Source of the DNA: an uncultured Chitinophagaceae bacterium
GTDB lineage: Bacteria > Bacteroidota > Bacteroidia > Chitinophagales > Chitinophagaceae
Assembly (NCBI GenBank): GCA_903883945.1
Contig: CAISCV010000051.1
Coordinates: 1 to 64,000, forward strand
Direction of reading: 5' to 3'
DNA length: 64,000 nt
In this document: positions 9,435-19,500 of the stretch, piece after piece
Numbering within the stretch: the first letter of the stretch is position 1
How the letters are laid out: every line of letters starts with the position of its first letter
The notes under the pieces: model-generated
The model's input: only the letters and a program-made list of their open reading frames with translations
Database searches by the model: none
Told to the model about the DNA's origin: nothing
Made by a program: the position numbers and the translations under genes

Positions 9435-9698
9435 TTCGCATCTGGTGTGCCTACTAGCAGACAGACGAGTACACACCAACAGACCCGTGTGTGTAGGTGG
9501 GCACACAGACGAGTGTGCATTGGCACACAGGTGAGTGCACACTAGCACACAGGTGAGTGTTCATTGGCACACAGACGAGTGCACACTAGTACACAGACGA
9601 GTGTGCATTGGCAGACAGGTGAGTGCCTGTTCATACACAGACGTGTGCCTTTGTGTACACAGCAGTCTGCACAGAGGCACTCACTGATGGTGGTTGCA
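9435..9698. repeat. Array A: 22-bp-period palindromic tandem repeats
   Basis: Eleven units begin at exactly 9457, 9479, 9501, 9523, 9545, 9567, 9589, 9611, 9633, 9655 and 9677, with a degenerate half-unit from 9435. There is no insertion or deletion. Each unit is GCACAC, then six bases (mostly AGACGA or AGGTGA), then a GTGTGC-like hexamer, then four bases. In the middle of the array the second half alternates GTGTGC+ATTG with GTGCAC+ACTA, giving a 44-bp super-period. A 22-bp period cannot encode a protein repeat in one frame. The array lies upstream of purH and downstream of the terminator of the 234-aa gene. It is not a CRISPR: there are no long unique spacers and no cas genes. Confidence 0.9.
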
Positions 9699-9704
9699 GG
9701 AAGC

Positions 9705-9742
9705 AAAAAAGGCTATCAACCTGTATGGTGATAGCCTTTTTT
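9705..9742 (-). terminator. Intrinsic terminator of the 234-aa gene
   Basis: A 14-bp perfect stem (AAAAAAGGCTATCA with TGATAGCCTTTTTT) surrounds a 10-base loop and ends in T-runs on both strands, 24 bases past the stop of the minus-strand gene. It separates that gene from array A. Confidence 0.85.
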
Positions 9743-9766
9743 GAGTTATTGTGACTGTCTAATTCC

Positions 9767-10471
9767 TTATTTCAGGAATATATCGTAAGCAGCGACTTCA
9801 GTGGTACTGAGGTTGGTGATGACGATGTTTACCCATTTATCGGGGATAAGAACACCAGAAAAAGGGTTTACTAATATGGTACTGGTAACAGCGCCACCAA
9901 CTACTAAAATAGAAATCACTGCATTTGATTTATTGGTGAACATTTTGCCTGTGATAGCGCTCTGCGTGATGTGTGCACCAATTGGCAGAGACATGGCAGA
10001 AGGCTTGAGGTGCATCCCATTCTGACTGAAATAGGTGTCTGTGATTACTTTTACTGAATCTGCAAGTCCTTTGTCCTCGGCTGCCAAAACGCGTGCATTG
10101 TTGAGTACAAGGTTCATTTTGTACATTACATTATTTTCCTGTATCTGCACCAAGGTATCCATTTCTTTATTTTGGGTGAATAGTATTACTTTTCTTTTTC
10201 TCAGGTTTTCGAGGTATACCAAATCTGCTTGGAGGGTTGGAATATCAACCGCTTCTGGAACTGAACCTGGGTGTCCTATTACAATATACTTATTAATGTC
10301 TGCTATTTCGCTTTCTCTGACTACAGAAACTGCTAGCATTGACTTTATCTGTGAGCTAGTGAGGGGCACTTTTGCGAGATCGAGAATGACTTGATTACTG
10401 GTGTTATTGGTGTCGATGGTGGTGAACTGAATTGTTGTGATGGGTGTTGTAACCGGAATTTTTTGTGGCAT
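9767..10471 (-). CDS. Unrecognised 234-aa protein beside array A
   Basis: There is no signal peptide, and I do not recognise the family. The N-terminus is rich in Thr/Ile/Pro (MPQKIPVTTPITTIQF). A central helical stretch, about residues 75-150, holds PTLQADLVYLENLRKRK. The C-terminal 70 residues are beta-rich and hydrophobic (AVISILVVGGAVTSTILVNP), ending WVNIVITNLSTTEVAAYDIF. This could be a structural or carrier-type beta protein. The gene has an ATG start, a good terminator downstream and its own codon pattern, so it is real. It stands alone next to array A. Confidence 0.6.
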   Translation of the reverse strand: MPQKIPVTTPITTIQFTTIDTNNTSNQVILDLAKVPLTSSQIKSMLAVSVVRESEIADINKYIVIGHPGSVPEAVDIPTLQADLVYLENLRKRKVILFTQNKEMDTLVQIQENNVMYKMNLVLNNARVLAAEDKGLADSVKVITDTYFSQNGMHLKPSAMSLPIGAHITQSAITGKMFTNKSNAVISILVVGGAVTSTILVNPFSGVLIPDKWVNIVITNLSTTEVAAYDIFLK

Positions 10472-10856
10472 TTGTAATAATTTAAAAGTTAATGAAATAA
10501 AACTAGAAAGCGAAGGAGGAGTTGCTTTGTTTTAAGTGATTGCCATTGTAGGCAATTGTTAACTTTAAACTATATTACAAATCAAGCGGGCAACAGCAAG
10601 ACGTTTTGTTATTTGCTATCGATGCAATGATAGACTAATGCAATGAAAGCGGTTGTATGATTATAGTCATCTTTCTTTCGTTGGAGGAATATACTGATGG
10701 AAAAGAGGAAGTTATGAGGCGTAAGGCGTAAGGCAGAAGCAAGTATTATGTTGTAAGTAATAAGTTTTAGGTAAAGAAAGAGGTTGAGGGTTGGAGGTTG
10801 TGAGGCTGAAGGCTTTTGACCTTTTTTTGTGATTTAATACTGAATGTTGAATTTGT
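10472..10856. other. Intergenic region with degenerate purine-rich repeats
   Basis: No coding frame is visible. From about 10713 to 10812 the plus strand is made of short repeated words: GGCGTAAGGCGTAAGGC, then GTTGTAAGTAATAAG, then GAGGTTGAGGGTTGGAGG and TTGTGAGGCTGAAGGC. These look like degenerate tandem copies of a 7-9-bp GAGGTTG/GCGTAAG word. No hairpin was found. Confidence 0.5.
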
Positions 10857-11612
10857 TTAGTATTCTAATTTCTTCCAATATTTTAAAATTGAGATAACGC
10901 CAAGAAGCATAAAAACAATCCCCGCTCCATTTCCTAATGCAACAAATACATCTAAAATATGGTGGCGCCTATTGTAATATAGTTGATCGAAACAAAAAGT
11001 AACATTGGTTAAAATAATAAATAATACACTTATTGCAAATAAAGCACGGTAATTCTTTAGCGGTTCATATCCCCACATATTAAAGGTTACCGAAGTCATG
11101 AGGCAGATGATAAACGAGTGGAAATATAAACACCAATGATAAAATTCAACACCAAGACCCACAGCTTTCCATAACACCAAAAGGGCAATTGTTGCTGATA
11201 AAATAAAACCAGGAAGTATTCTTTTTACATAAAAAATTAATTTCTTTTCTTCATTGGCTCTTTTCACTACCTCTATTAACAGTAGCAGGTATAAAAAATA
11301 ACTAACCATATACAACAACAAGTACGTATACAAAACAAAGCCATTCCATGAAATAGCACAACAATCCGATACAAAAAACAGTATCAGCATAGAATAAGTA
11401 CAAAAAAGGATATAAAATGATTGTGCCGGTAGTCTCATTTTCAAAGCTGTGTTTCGATGAAACCATAGGACTAAAAAAATCATTAAAATGGGTTTTGAGT
11501 ACAATCTGGAATTATAATTGCCTTTATCTAAAAAATAGCAATCCAACCCAAGGAAAAACAGATAGATAAGCAATAGAAAATGTTTAGAAAAGAAGGTCAT
11601 ATTATTTTTCAT
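10857..11612 (-). CDS. Polytopic membrane protein, possibly lysoplasmalogenase-like (YhhN)
   Basis: 251 aa with about seven or eight membrane spans (for example 12-28, 42-50, 70-84, 93-113, 131-150, 158-173 and 218-244). The segment SKPILMIFLVLWF after the first span resembles the KP-L-M-P-L motif of YhhN/TMEM86 lysoplasmalogenases, and the length fits that family. The second conserved SD-L region is not convincing (FIILTNVTFCFDQLYY). I give the family only as a suggestion. The gene stands alone, divergent from the TonB-receptor operon. Confidence 0.5.
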   Translation of the reverse strand: MKNNMTFFSKHFLLLIYLFFLGLDCYFLDKGNYNSRLYSKPILMIFLVLWFHRNTALKMRLPAQSFYILFCTYSMLILFFVSDCCAISWNGFVLYTYLLLYMVSYFLYLLLLIEVVKRANEEKKLIFYVKRILPGFILSATIALLVLWKAVGLGVEFYHWCLYFHSFIICLMTSVTFNMWGYEPLKNYRALFAISVLFIILTNVTFCFDQLYYNRRHHILDVFVALGNGAGIVFMLLGVISILKYWKKLEY

Positions 11613-11848
11613 AGTGCAAATTTATAGGGGGCTTATTTATTTTTTTATCTACACTCTAATTTCATAATAAATTAAAATGACTTATCTGAGTAATTTTTAT
11701 GAAATGTTTATTTTGTATCTCCTTATTTATTTTTATTATTTTATTCATACAATTTGCCTAATGTTAGATTAGCTCTATGTTTTAGAAAATTATCATTAGA
11801 AATAAGTATTTTATTTGATGAACTCAAACTCAAATTAAAGGTTTATAA

Positions 11849-11915
11849 GTAACAATTTGATAATAAAACAATAACATTGAACCTATAAAAACTTGCAGTA
11901 CGCCGATTATTTTTG
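11849..11915 (+). promoter_or_regulatory. Promoter module of the TonB-receptor operon
   Basis: The -7 box TATTTTTG at 11908-11915 sits in the context CGCCGATTATTTTTGC. Exactly 30 bases from the end of an upstream block (11849-11878, starting GTAACAATTTGATAATAAAA) the box begins. The block and the -7 context recur with the same spacing at 16413-16479. The block contains direct repeats of the form ATAAC/TAACAATT and could bind a regulator. The box ends 33 bases before the ATG. Confidence 0.6.
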
Positions 11916-11948
11916 CGCCCACTCTAAATGCTTTAAAAAAATATTTTT

Positions 11949-14891
11949 ATGCTTAAAGGCTTAATTGCGATTGCTACCTCTTCGATTATTATAACATTAG
12001 GAACGCCGAACTATAAACTAATAACTTCCAGATTGGTAAACGATAAGGAAAAATGGACACTTGCCAATGCTGTTTTCACCAAACTGCCCATAGGCAATAT
12101 AGATACGACTCCAAAGTTATTAGCGGAAGGAAAAGGAAAGTCGGTGGGGGTGTCGGGTAAAATTACCGGAAAGATAATGAATGCTAAGACAGGAGAACCC
12201 ATTTATGCAGCAAATATTACTATCAAAAGTAGCGTAGTAACCAGAAATACTAGGTCCGACTATAATGGTATGTATACCGTTAGTGAATTACCTGAAGGAA
12301 TCTACACCATTAATGTTTCTCACTTAACGTATGGCAAAAAAACACTAGAAGATATTAAAATAGCTAATAAAGATGTTACAACCCAGGATATTGTATTACA
12401 AGAAACGAAGGGAAAAAACCTAGATGAAGTTGTTGTTACCACAAAAGGGGTAGGGAGAGTAAAGGAGAGTGTTGCTGCTATATTGATTCAACAGAAGAAT
12501 GCAGCAAGTGTAAGTGATGGAATTTCTGCTGAAGCCATTAAGCGTACACCAGATAAAACCACATCCGACATTATGAAACGGGTGAGTGGAGCAAGTATTC
12601 AAGAAGATAAGTTTGTAATAATCAGAGGGTTGAACGATAGGTATAATGCGGCTTTCATTAATAATGCACCATTGCCAAGTTCTGAAAGTGATCGGAAGGC
12701 ATTTTCATTTGATGTTTTTCCCGCTAATATGTTGGACAACTTGATTATAGTTAAAACAGCTACGCCTGATATGAATGCAGATTTTGCAGGCGGTACCATA
12801 TATATTAATACCAAGGATATTCCGGCTAAAAGCTTTCAAAGTGTCTCTTTTGGTGTAGGATATAACACGGTTGCAACTTTTAAAGACCGCAAATATGAGA
12901 AGGGTGGTAAATCGGATTGGATTGGTTTAGATGATGGAACACGTAAATTATCTCTTCCTTCAACAGATATAAAACAGTTAACTTCAGAAGAGAAGGCAAA
13001 TCTTGGTAAGACACTTCCTAATAATTGGGCTGCCCAATCTGGTAATACTCCTCTTAATTATAATTTTCAATATGTAAAAGGATTGAACATTCAAAGACAT
13101 AAAAAAGATTTTTTAGGTGTACTATTAGCTGCTACCTATAATAAAACTTACAACTTGAGAGAAGGTGAGAAAAAATCTATTACAGGAATTGACCCAACTT
13201 ATGTAGATGAGACCACTGAAAAAGTGTACACTTCTCAGGTCCTAGGTGGCTTCATGGGAAATGTATCTTTGAAATTGAATGAAAATAATAAATTTAGTTT
13301 TAAAAACTTAATAAGTGTCAATAGTGATGACAGGGTTTTTGATAGATTTTTTCAAGGAACCTTTTCAAAAGCTCAATGGTTTACTTCCAATACAATTTTA
13401 TCCTCACAATTGTCTGGAGAACATTTTTGGAAACAACCCAAAATTAAAATAAACTGGACAGGTGGTTACACTTCTTCTGATAGAGAAATCCCTTATTTAA
13501 GGAGAACAAGTTATTCATTAGCTTATGGCGATTCTACCAAAGTACAACAAAATGTTGGTCCTGAATATGGTATTTCTAATTATGATGCTAGTGGGACTAT
13601 TTTTACCTCTGCTACAAAAGAAAATATAAGAAGTTTTGGAGCAGATATATTGCGTAAATTCAGTATTGATAATTACAATTCTGTACAAGTAAAAGCAGGT
13701 GCTTATTTTCAAGGGAGGAATAGAGATTTTACAGCAAGAAATTTATCTATTGTTCAAATAGGTTCTACTTATCAGTTTGATAGACCTTTACTAAAATATC
13801 ATGACGATTCAGTATTCGCTCCACAGAATTTTGGGGTACAAGTAAATGGCAAAAATGGTTTTGGTTTGAATGAAGATTTTAAAGGAGACAATACGTACAG
13901 TGCTTCTTCTACATTGGCTGCCTATTATTTGATGTTAGATGCAAGAATTCTTAAGTTTATTAGAATTAATGGTGGAATACGAACAGAGAAATTCAATCAA
14001 AGACTTAACACTGCTAAATCTGGAATTGACACTGTAAATACGACTATAATTGATAATCTTCCATCTGTAAACCTTATTTTTTCACTTAATTCAAAACAGA
14101 ATTTACGGTTCTCATATTCACAAACCCTTAATAGACCTGAATATAGAGAGTTAGCTCCTTTTTTATTCTATGATTATGTGACTAAACTTTCTATTGGTGG
14201 TAATCTTGCTACAGAAAGAGTGAAAATAGAAAATTATGATTTTAGATATGAGTATTATCCAAGTGGGGGACAACTGCTTTCATTATCCTTATTCCAAAAA
14301 AATATACCTAATCCAATTGAATTGGTAATCACTCCAAATACAGATGCAAAGTATATTAACGCTGTGAATGGCAAAATTAGAGGGGTAGAATGTGAATTTA
14401 GAGCAAATATTGGTTCTACAATTAAGGCAAGTTCTTCTAGTTTCTTATCAAACACTACTTTGTTTGGTAACGCTTCTTTTATTCATTCGGAGGTTTCATT
14501 TGGAAGAGATTCTTTGAAATTTGGCCGCACTCGAACTTTACAAGGTCAATCTCCTTATATCTATAATGCAGGGTTAATGTACCAAGATCAAAAGGGATAT
14601 TCTGGAAGTTTGCAAGTAAACTATTCAGCCCCACGTATATACATTGCAGGAGATATGGATAATCCTGGTATTTTGGAAAATGGAAGAACCGTTATGGATC
14701 TTCAGTTAGCAAAAACATTTGAAAAACAAAATTTAGAACTTAAATTAAATGTAAAAGATATTTTAGCCGATGATTTTTTACGTTTTTATGATATTGATGG
14801 TAACGGAAAATATGATTCAAATAAGGATAGAATATTTCAAAGAGGGACAATGGGAAGGGTTATTTCACTAGGGTTGACTTATAAGTTCTAA
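11949..14891 (+). CDS. TonB-dependent outer-membrane receptor
   Basis: 980 aa. An N-terminal hydrophobic segment (MLKGLIAIATSSIIITLG) is followed by a CarboxypepD-regulatory-like domain at about 70-165 (VSGKITGKIMNAKTGEPIYAA). A TonB plug domain lies at about 165-295 (LDEVVVTTKGVGR ... FVIIRGLNDRYNAAFINN ... FAGGTIYINTKDI), and a beta-barrel continues to the end with the terminal strand ending TYKF. It imports an unidentified large ligand through the outer membrane with TonB energy. No SusD partner is present, so it is not a standard glycan SusCD pair. The next gene starts 11 bases after its stop, so both are likely one operon. Confidence 0.93.
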   Translation: MLKGLIAIATSSIIITLGTPNYKLITSRLVNDKEKWTLANAVFTKLPIGNIDTTPKLLAEGKGKSVGVSGKITGKIMNAKTGEPIYAANITIKSSVVTRNTRSDYNGMYTVSELPEGIYTINVSHLTYGKKTLEDIKIANKDVTTQDIVLQETKGKNLDEVVVTTKGVGRVKESVAAILIQQKNAASVSDGISAEAIKRTPDKTTSDIMKRVSGASIQEDKFVIIRGLNDRYNAAFINNAPLPSSESDRKAFSFDVFPANMLDNLIIVKTATPDMNADFAGGTIYINTKDIPAKSFQSVSFGVGYNTVATFKDRKYEKGGKSDWIGLDDGTRKLSLPSTDIKQLTSEEKANLGKTLPNNWAAQSGNTPLNYNFQYVKGLNIQRHKKDFLGVLLAATYNKTYNLREGEKKSITGIDPTYVDETTEKVYTSQVLGGFMGNVSLKLNENNKFSFKNLISVNSDDRVFDRFFQGTFSKAQWFTSNTILSSQLSGEHFWKQPKIKINWTGGYTSSDREIPYLRRTSYSLAYGDSTKVQQNVGPEYGISNYDASGTIFTSATKENIRSFGADILRKFSIDNYNSVQVKAGAYFQGRNRDFTARNLSIVQIGSTYQFDRPLLKYHDDSVFAPQNFGVQVNGKNGFGLNEDFKGDNTYSASSTLAAYYLMLDARILKFIRINGGIRTEKFNQRLNTAKSGIDTVNTTIIDNLPSVNLIFSLNSKQNLRFSYSQTLNRPEYRELAPFLFYDYVTKLSIGGNLATERVKIENYDFRYEYYPSGGQLLSLSLFQKNIPNPIELVITPNTDAKYINAVNGKIRGVECEFRANIGSTIKASSSSFLSNTTLFGNASFIHSEVSFGRDSLKFGRTRTLQGQSPYIYNAGLMYQDQKGYSGSLQVNYSAPRIYIAGDMDNPGILENGRTVMDLQLAKTFEKQNLELKLNVKDILADDFLRFYDIDGNGKYDSNKDRIFQRGTMGRVISLGLTYKF

Positions 14892-14902
14892 TAATAATAA
14901 AC

Positions 14903-16030
14903 ATGAAGAAGTACTTGGTTATTTGCATTTTGTTTACTTCATTGTTCCTTTTACAATCGAATGTGAAAAGAGTAACGAGTTCAAATTTCCCCCCAACAAA
15001 TTGTACAGGCGCACCAAATGCATATACCTGTCAGTTTTGTCATAGTTCTTATTCTGCAAACAAAACTGGTGGAGGAATTAGCCTTTTAGGTATTCCTTCC
15101 ACTTTTACTGTTGGTCAATCTTATCCTTTTAGTATCAATATTAAACACTTTGCCAGTGATAGAAAAAAATTTGGATATGATGTAGCTGCATTGGATGCAT
15201 TGGGCAATCCTTATGGAACATTTAGTACAGTTAATTCGGCTTCTACTATAAATGCCGGTGAACTAACTTCTCATCTTCCGCTTGATTTAGCAGCTACCAA
15301 TCAGACTACCATCAGTGGGTTTACATGGAATGCCCCTGCAACAGCCCCAACTAGTAACCAACTACCCATCACCTTTTATTTTTGTGGGAATGCTTGTAAT
15401 GGCGATGGGACTGCCAAAGGAGATTATGTATATAATGATTCTGTAGCTACTACCATTGGGGCTTTGCCAATTGAACTAAATCATTTTAGTGTTACCAGAA
15501 AACCAGATACAGAGGTTCAATTAGATTGGTCTTATGGCAATGAAGTGATGCTTAGTAGTTTTATTATTCAAAAGAAGTTAAATGAAGGAGTGTTTTTAGA
15601 TTTGGATACCATACTAGTAAAGCTTGCATCAGTATCTTCAAATAAATATACTTATTTAGACAAAACATCAGGTAGCAATGCAACGGTTTCTTACCGTATT
15701 AAGTATATTGAAAAGGATGGGTCAACAAGTTTTAGTGGTATAAAAGTAGTAGCTCCCGCTACGCTTATTGTTGGTGTTAAGATGTACCCAAATCCAATTG
15801 CAAAAAATAGCAACATGACCTTAGTCTTTTCAGCTAATCAATACAAGTCTTGTTCTATTGCGATAGTAGGTGTTACCGGTAATTTGTTATGGAAAAGAAA
15901 ACAAGAAGTAGTTGCTGGAAATAATGTTTTTTCTATTCCTATGGGGAATAGTATTCCTGAAGGATCTTATTTTTTAATACTTTCATCCGAACATTTTATA
16001 CTATATAAACAGGCTTTTATCATTAGGTGA
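14903..16030 (+). CDS. T9SS protein with CxxCH motif, choice-of-anchor-V type
   Basis: 375 aa with signal sequence MKKYLVICILFTSLFLLQSN. A TGAPNAYTCQFCHSSYS segment places a CxxCH haem-binding-type motif at Cys43, Cys46 and His47, just before a beta-sandwich (about 58-185: VGQSYPFSINIKHF ... FYFCGNACNGDG). This pattern is typical of choice-of-anchor-V (Reeler-like) proteins. A fibronectin-like segment (about 190-290) and a T9SS sorting domain (MYPNPIAKNSNMTLVFS ... GSYFLILSS) complete it. Whether haem is really attached is unknown. It is translated immediately after the TonB receptor, suggesting a shared task at the surface. Confidence 0.8.
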   Translation: MKKYLVICILFTSLFLLQSNVKRVTSSNFPPTNCTGAPNAYTCQFCHSSYSANKTGGGISLLGIPSTFTVGQSYPFSINIKHFASDRKKFGYDVAALDALGNPYGTFSTVNSASTINAGELTSHLPLDLAATNQTTISGFTWNAPATAPTSNQLPITFYFCGNACNGDGTAKGDYVYNDSVATTIGALPIELNHFSVTRKPDTEVQLDWSYGNEVMLSSFIIQKKLNEGVFLDLDTILVKLASVSSNKYTYLDKTSGSNATVSYRIKYIEKDGSTSFSGIKVVAPATLIVGVKMYPNPIAKNSNMTLVFSANQYKSCSIAIVGVTGNLLWKRKQEVVAGNNVFSIPMGNSIPEGSYFLILSSEHFILYKQAFIIR

Positions 16031-16412
16031 ATCAAATTATATGCATAATGATTAATTTTCCATAAGTTTTAAAGTCTAAAAAAGCATTACATTTCACTTA
16101 GGCAATCTGTTTTACATAGCAAAATAAAGCAGGTGCCAGATTGGCATAAAAAAATCAAGTCCTTGTATAAAATCCTTAAATATTTTAATAATTAGCCAAT
16201 CATTCTAGCTACGTAAGAATTGAATTAGGTTTAATTTTAAATTAATTATTTGGTATTAAAAAGGTAAGTAGCCAAAATAATCGGTAAAACAATGTCTAAT
16301 TGGCTTCTGTGTCAAATAAATCATCCAATTAAGAAAACAAATGTGCAATAGGCATATGTTTATCAACAATTAGTCTTTATTATTTAAATATTCTTTAATT
16401 ACCTGACATTTG
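16031..16412. other. AT-rich intergenic region, no gene seen
   Basis: Stops occur in all frames. No strong hairpin follows the stop at 16030; a weak CAATCTG/CAGATTG pairing with a long loop near 16103-16142 is the best candidate. The region leads into the promoter module at 16413. Confidence 0.4.
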
Positions 16413-16479
16413 GTAACAATTTCATAATAAAACGATAACATTACAATTCCGCTATTCACCGATTCGCCGATTATTTTTG
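16413..16479 (+). promoter_or_regulatory. Promoter module of the giant T9SS gene
   Basis: A block at 16413-16442 (starting GTAACAATTTCATAATAAAA) differs at only two of 30 positions from the block at 11849. It is followed after the same distance by CGCCGATTATTTTTGC, which holds the -7 box TATTTTTG at 16472-16479. The ATG follows 26 bases later. The matched spacing argues for a shared regulator or a duplicated promoter. Confidence 0.65.
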
Positions 16480-16505
16480 CACCTCAAACTAAATTATTAA
16501 TTAAA

Positions 16506-19500
16506 ATGAAAAGAAATTTTCTTGGCTTCGTGCTTTTGCTAGCAGCAATCAGCAGCAACGCACAGGTGCAGTTCCTGAAATCGGTTAACTACCGTGGAGC
16601 ATTTGCACCGTCTCCCACAGAAATGTGGACAAATGGTTGGGCTAACTGGGATCCTAATTCCACAGTTTACCCTAGTACTGATGTCACTATTAGTGGTAAC
16701 ATTACCTCTAATACCAAGTGGACAAAAAATCACACTTACCTTTTACAAGGTTTAGTGTACGTTACTAATGGTGCTACCTTAACAATTGAGGCAGGTACTG
16801 TTGTAAGAGGTGATGCAACTATTGCAAACACCTCTTTAGTGGTTACTCGTGGTGCTAAATTGTATGCAGTAGGTACTGCAAATGCACCCATTGTTTTCAC
16901 TTCAAACAAGGCTGCGGGTAGTCGTAACCCAGGCGATTGGGGTGGAATCATTTTGTTAGGTAAAGCTCCTATTAATGTAAAAGGTACTAAAAAAGCTTCA
17001 ACAGTTCCTGGTGCGGATTCTGTTACTATTGCTGACGGTACGAACTACATTGAAGGTATCGTCGAAAATGACAATACCCTTTATGGTGGTACTGATGCAA
17101 ATGACAACTCTGGTACTTTGAAGTATGTACGTTGCGAATTTGGTGGTTACGTTTTCCAGCCTAACAAAGAAATCAATGGGATTACTTTTGGTGGTGTTGG
17201 TCGTGGAACTACTATTGATTATGTACAATCTTCTTATGCTAATGATGACGCTTTTGAGTGGTTTGGTGGTACAGTAAACTGTTCACACCTTATCTCTTAC
17301 AGAGGTGTTGATGATGAATTTGATACTGATAACGGCTTTAGCGGAACTGTACAGTTTTGTTTAGGCGTTCGTGATCCACAAATTGGTGATTTAACTTGGA
17401 ACGTTTCTGGTGGTTCTACTTCAGAAGGTTTTGAATCAGATAATGATGCTAATGGATCTGCAAATACGCCATTAACAAGTGCTATTTTCAGTAACGTAAC
17501 ATTTGTAGGCCCATTGCGTGGTCATAACACTACTGCTTATGCTTATAATCCTGATAATCTTTATCCAGCATTTAGAAGAGTTGCACGTATCCGTCGTAAT
17601 TCAAGATTGCGAGTTATTAACTGTATCATGACAGATTACCCTACTGGTTTATTTGTGGATGATAATGGAACTGTTCCTACTACTCAAGCTGCTTCTAATG
17701 GTAGCATGGTTTTCGCTAACAACATTATCGCAGGTGTACTTCCTGGTCACGTACTTGAATGGGGTGGTTTTGCAAATCAATATGATTTAACTAAAATCCA
17801 AACTTGGGTTGATAAATCTAAGTATTCAAGTGCTTATACTTGGTTTGCTGCAAATAATAACGATTCAGTTGCAACTACTACCGATATATTAACAACTCCT
17901 TACAGCTATACAAGTCCTGATTACCGTCCAAAAGCTGGTTCTATCGCAGTTTCTGGTGCTGATTTTACCAATTCTTTAATTGCTCCTTATGTAATTGCAG
18001 AAGCAACAAATAAGAATTTAGTAAAGAAAGTAGATTACCGTGGTGCCTTCGCTCCTGCTCCTACAGCAATGTGGACTACAGGTTGGGCTAACTGGGATCC
18101 TAACAATACTGTTTATCCTGCAACGGATGTTAATGTTAGTGGTAATATTACTTCTAATACAACTTGGACTAAAAACCATACGTATAAATTACAAGGATTG
18201 GTTTATGTAACTAACGGTGCTACTTTAACTATTGAAGCAGGTACTGTAATCCGTGGTGATGCAACAATTGCAAACACTTCTTTGGTTATTACAAGAGGTG
18301 CTAAATTAAATGCAGTTGGTACTGTTTTGAATCCAATTGTATTCACTTCAAACAAGGCTGTTGGTCAACGTAATCCTGGTGATTGGGGTGGTATCATTTT
18401 GTTAGGACAAGCTCCTATCAATGTAAAAGGTACTAAAAAAGCTTCAACAGTTCCTGGTGCTGATTCTGTAACTATTGCTGATGGTACTAACTACATCGAA
18501 GGTATCGTCGAAAATGATAATACGCTTTATGGTGGTACTGATGCAAATGATAATTCTGGTACATTGAAATATGTACGTTGCGAATATGGTGGATACGTGT
18601 TCCAACCAAACAAAGAAATCAATGGGATAACTTTTGGTGGTGTTGGTCGTGGAACTACTATCGATTATGTACAATCTTCTTATGCTAATGATGACGCTTT
18701 CGAATGGTTTGGTGGTACAGTAAACTGTTCACACTTAATTTCTTACAGAGGTGTTGATGATGAATTTGATACTGATAATGGTTATTCTGGTACTTGCCAA
18801 TTTTTATTGGGTGTTCGTGATCCACAAATTGGTGATTTAACTTGGAACGTTTCTGGTGGTTCAACTTCAGAAGGGTTTGAGTCTGACAATGATGCTAATG
18901 GTTCTGCAAATACACCATTAACAAGTGCTTTATTTACAAACGTAACTTTTGTAGGTCCATTACGTGGAAATAACACAACAGCTTATGCTTACAATCCTGA
19001 CAACCTTTATCCTGCTTTCAGAAGAAGTGCACGTATCCGTCGTAACTCAAGATTAAGAGTTCTTAACTGCGTAATGATGGATTACCCTACTGGTTTATTT
19101 GTTGATGATAATGGAACAGTTCCTACTACTCAAGCTGCAAGTGATGGTTCTATGCGTTTTAGCAATAACCTAATGGCAGGTAACCTTCCTGGTCATGTAC
19201 TAGAGTGGGGTGGTTTTGCTAATCAATATGATTTAACAAAAATTCAAACTTGGGTAGATAAAACCAAATATGCAAGTGCTTATGCATGGTTTGCAGCTTG
19301 TAATAATGATTCATTGGTATCTACAACAGGCGTATTGACTAGACCTTACGATTACACTAATCCTGATTATCGTCCGGCTACTACTTCTCAAGCATTAGTA
19401 AATTACAACTTTACTGATACTGTGTTTAATGGTTTGTTGAGTACAACTACTTATGACTTGTTTGTTGCAACTGGTAACAGTTCTGTAGTTTCAAGTGATA

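Noticed and set aside
9320-9526. 68-aa Cys/His/Val-rich minus-strand frame into array A
   Set aside because: Low-complexity translation of the repeat (repeated VCWCVLVCLLV-like residues); the frame is lost because the period is 22.
9435-9698. CRISPR array
   Set aside because: The whole 22-bp unit is similar from copy to copy; there are no unique spacers of 25-40 bp and no cas genes in the window.
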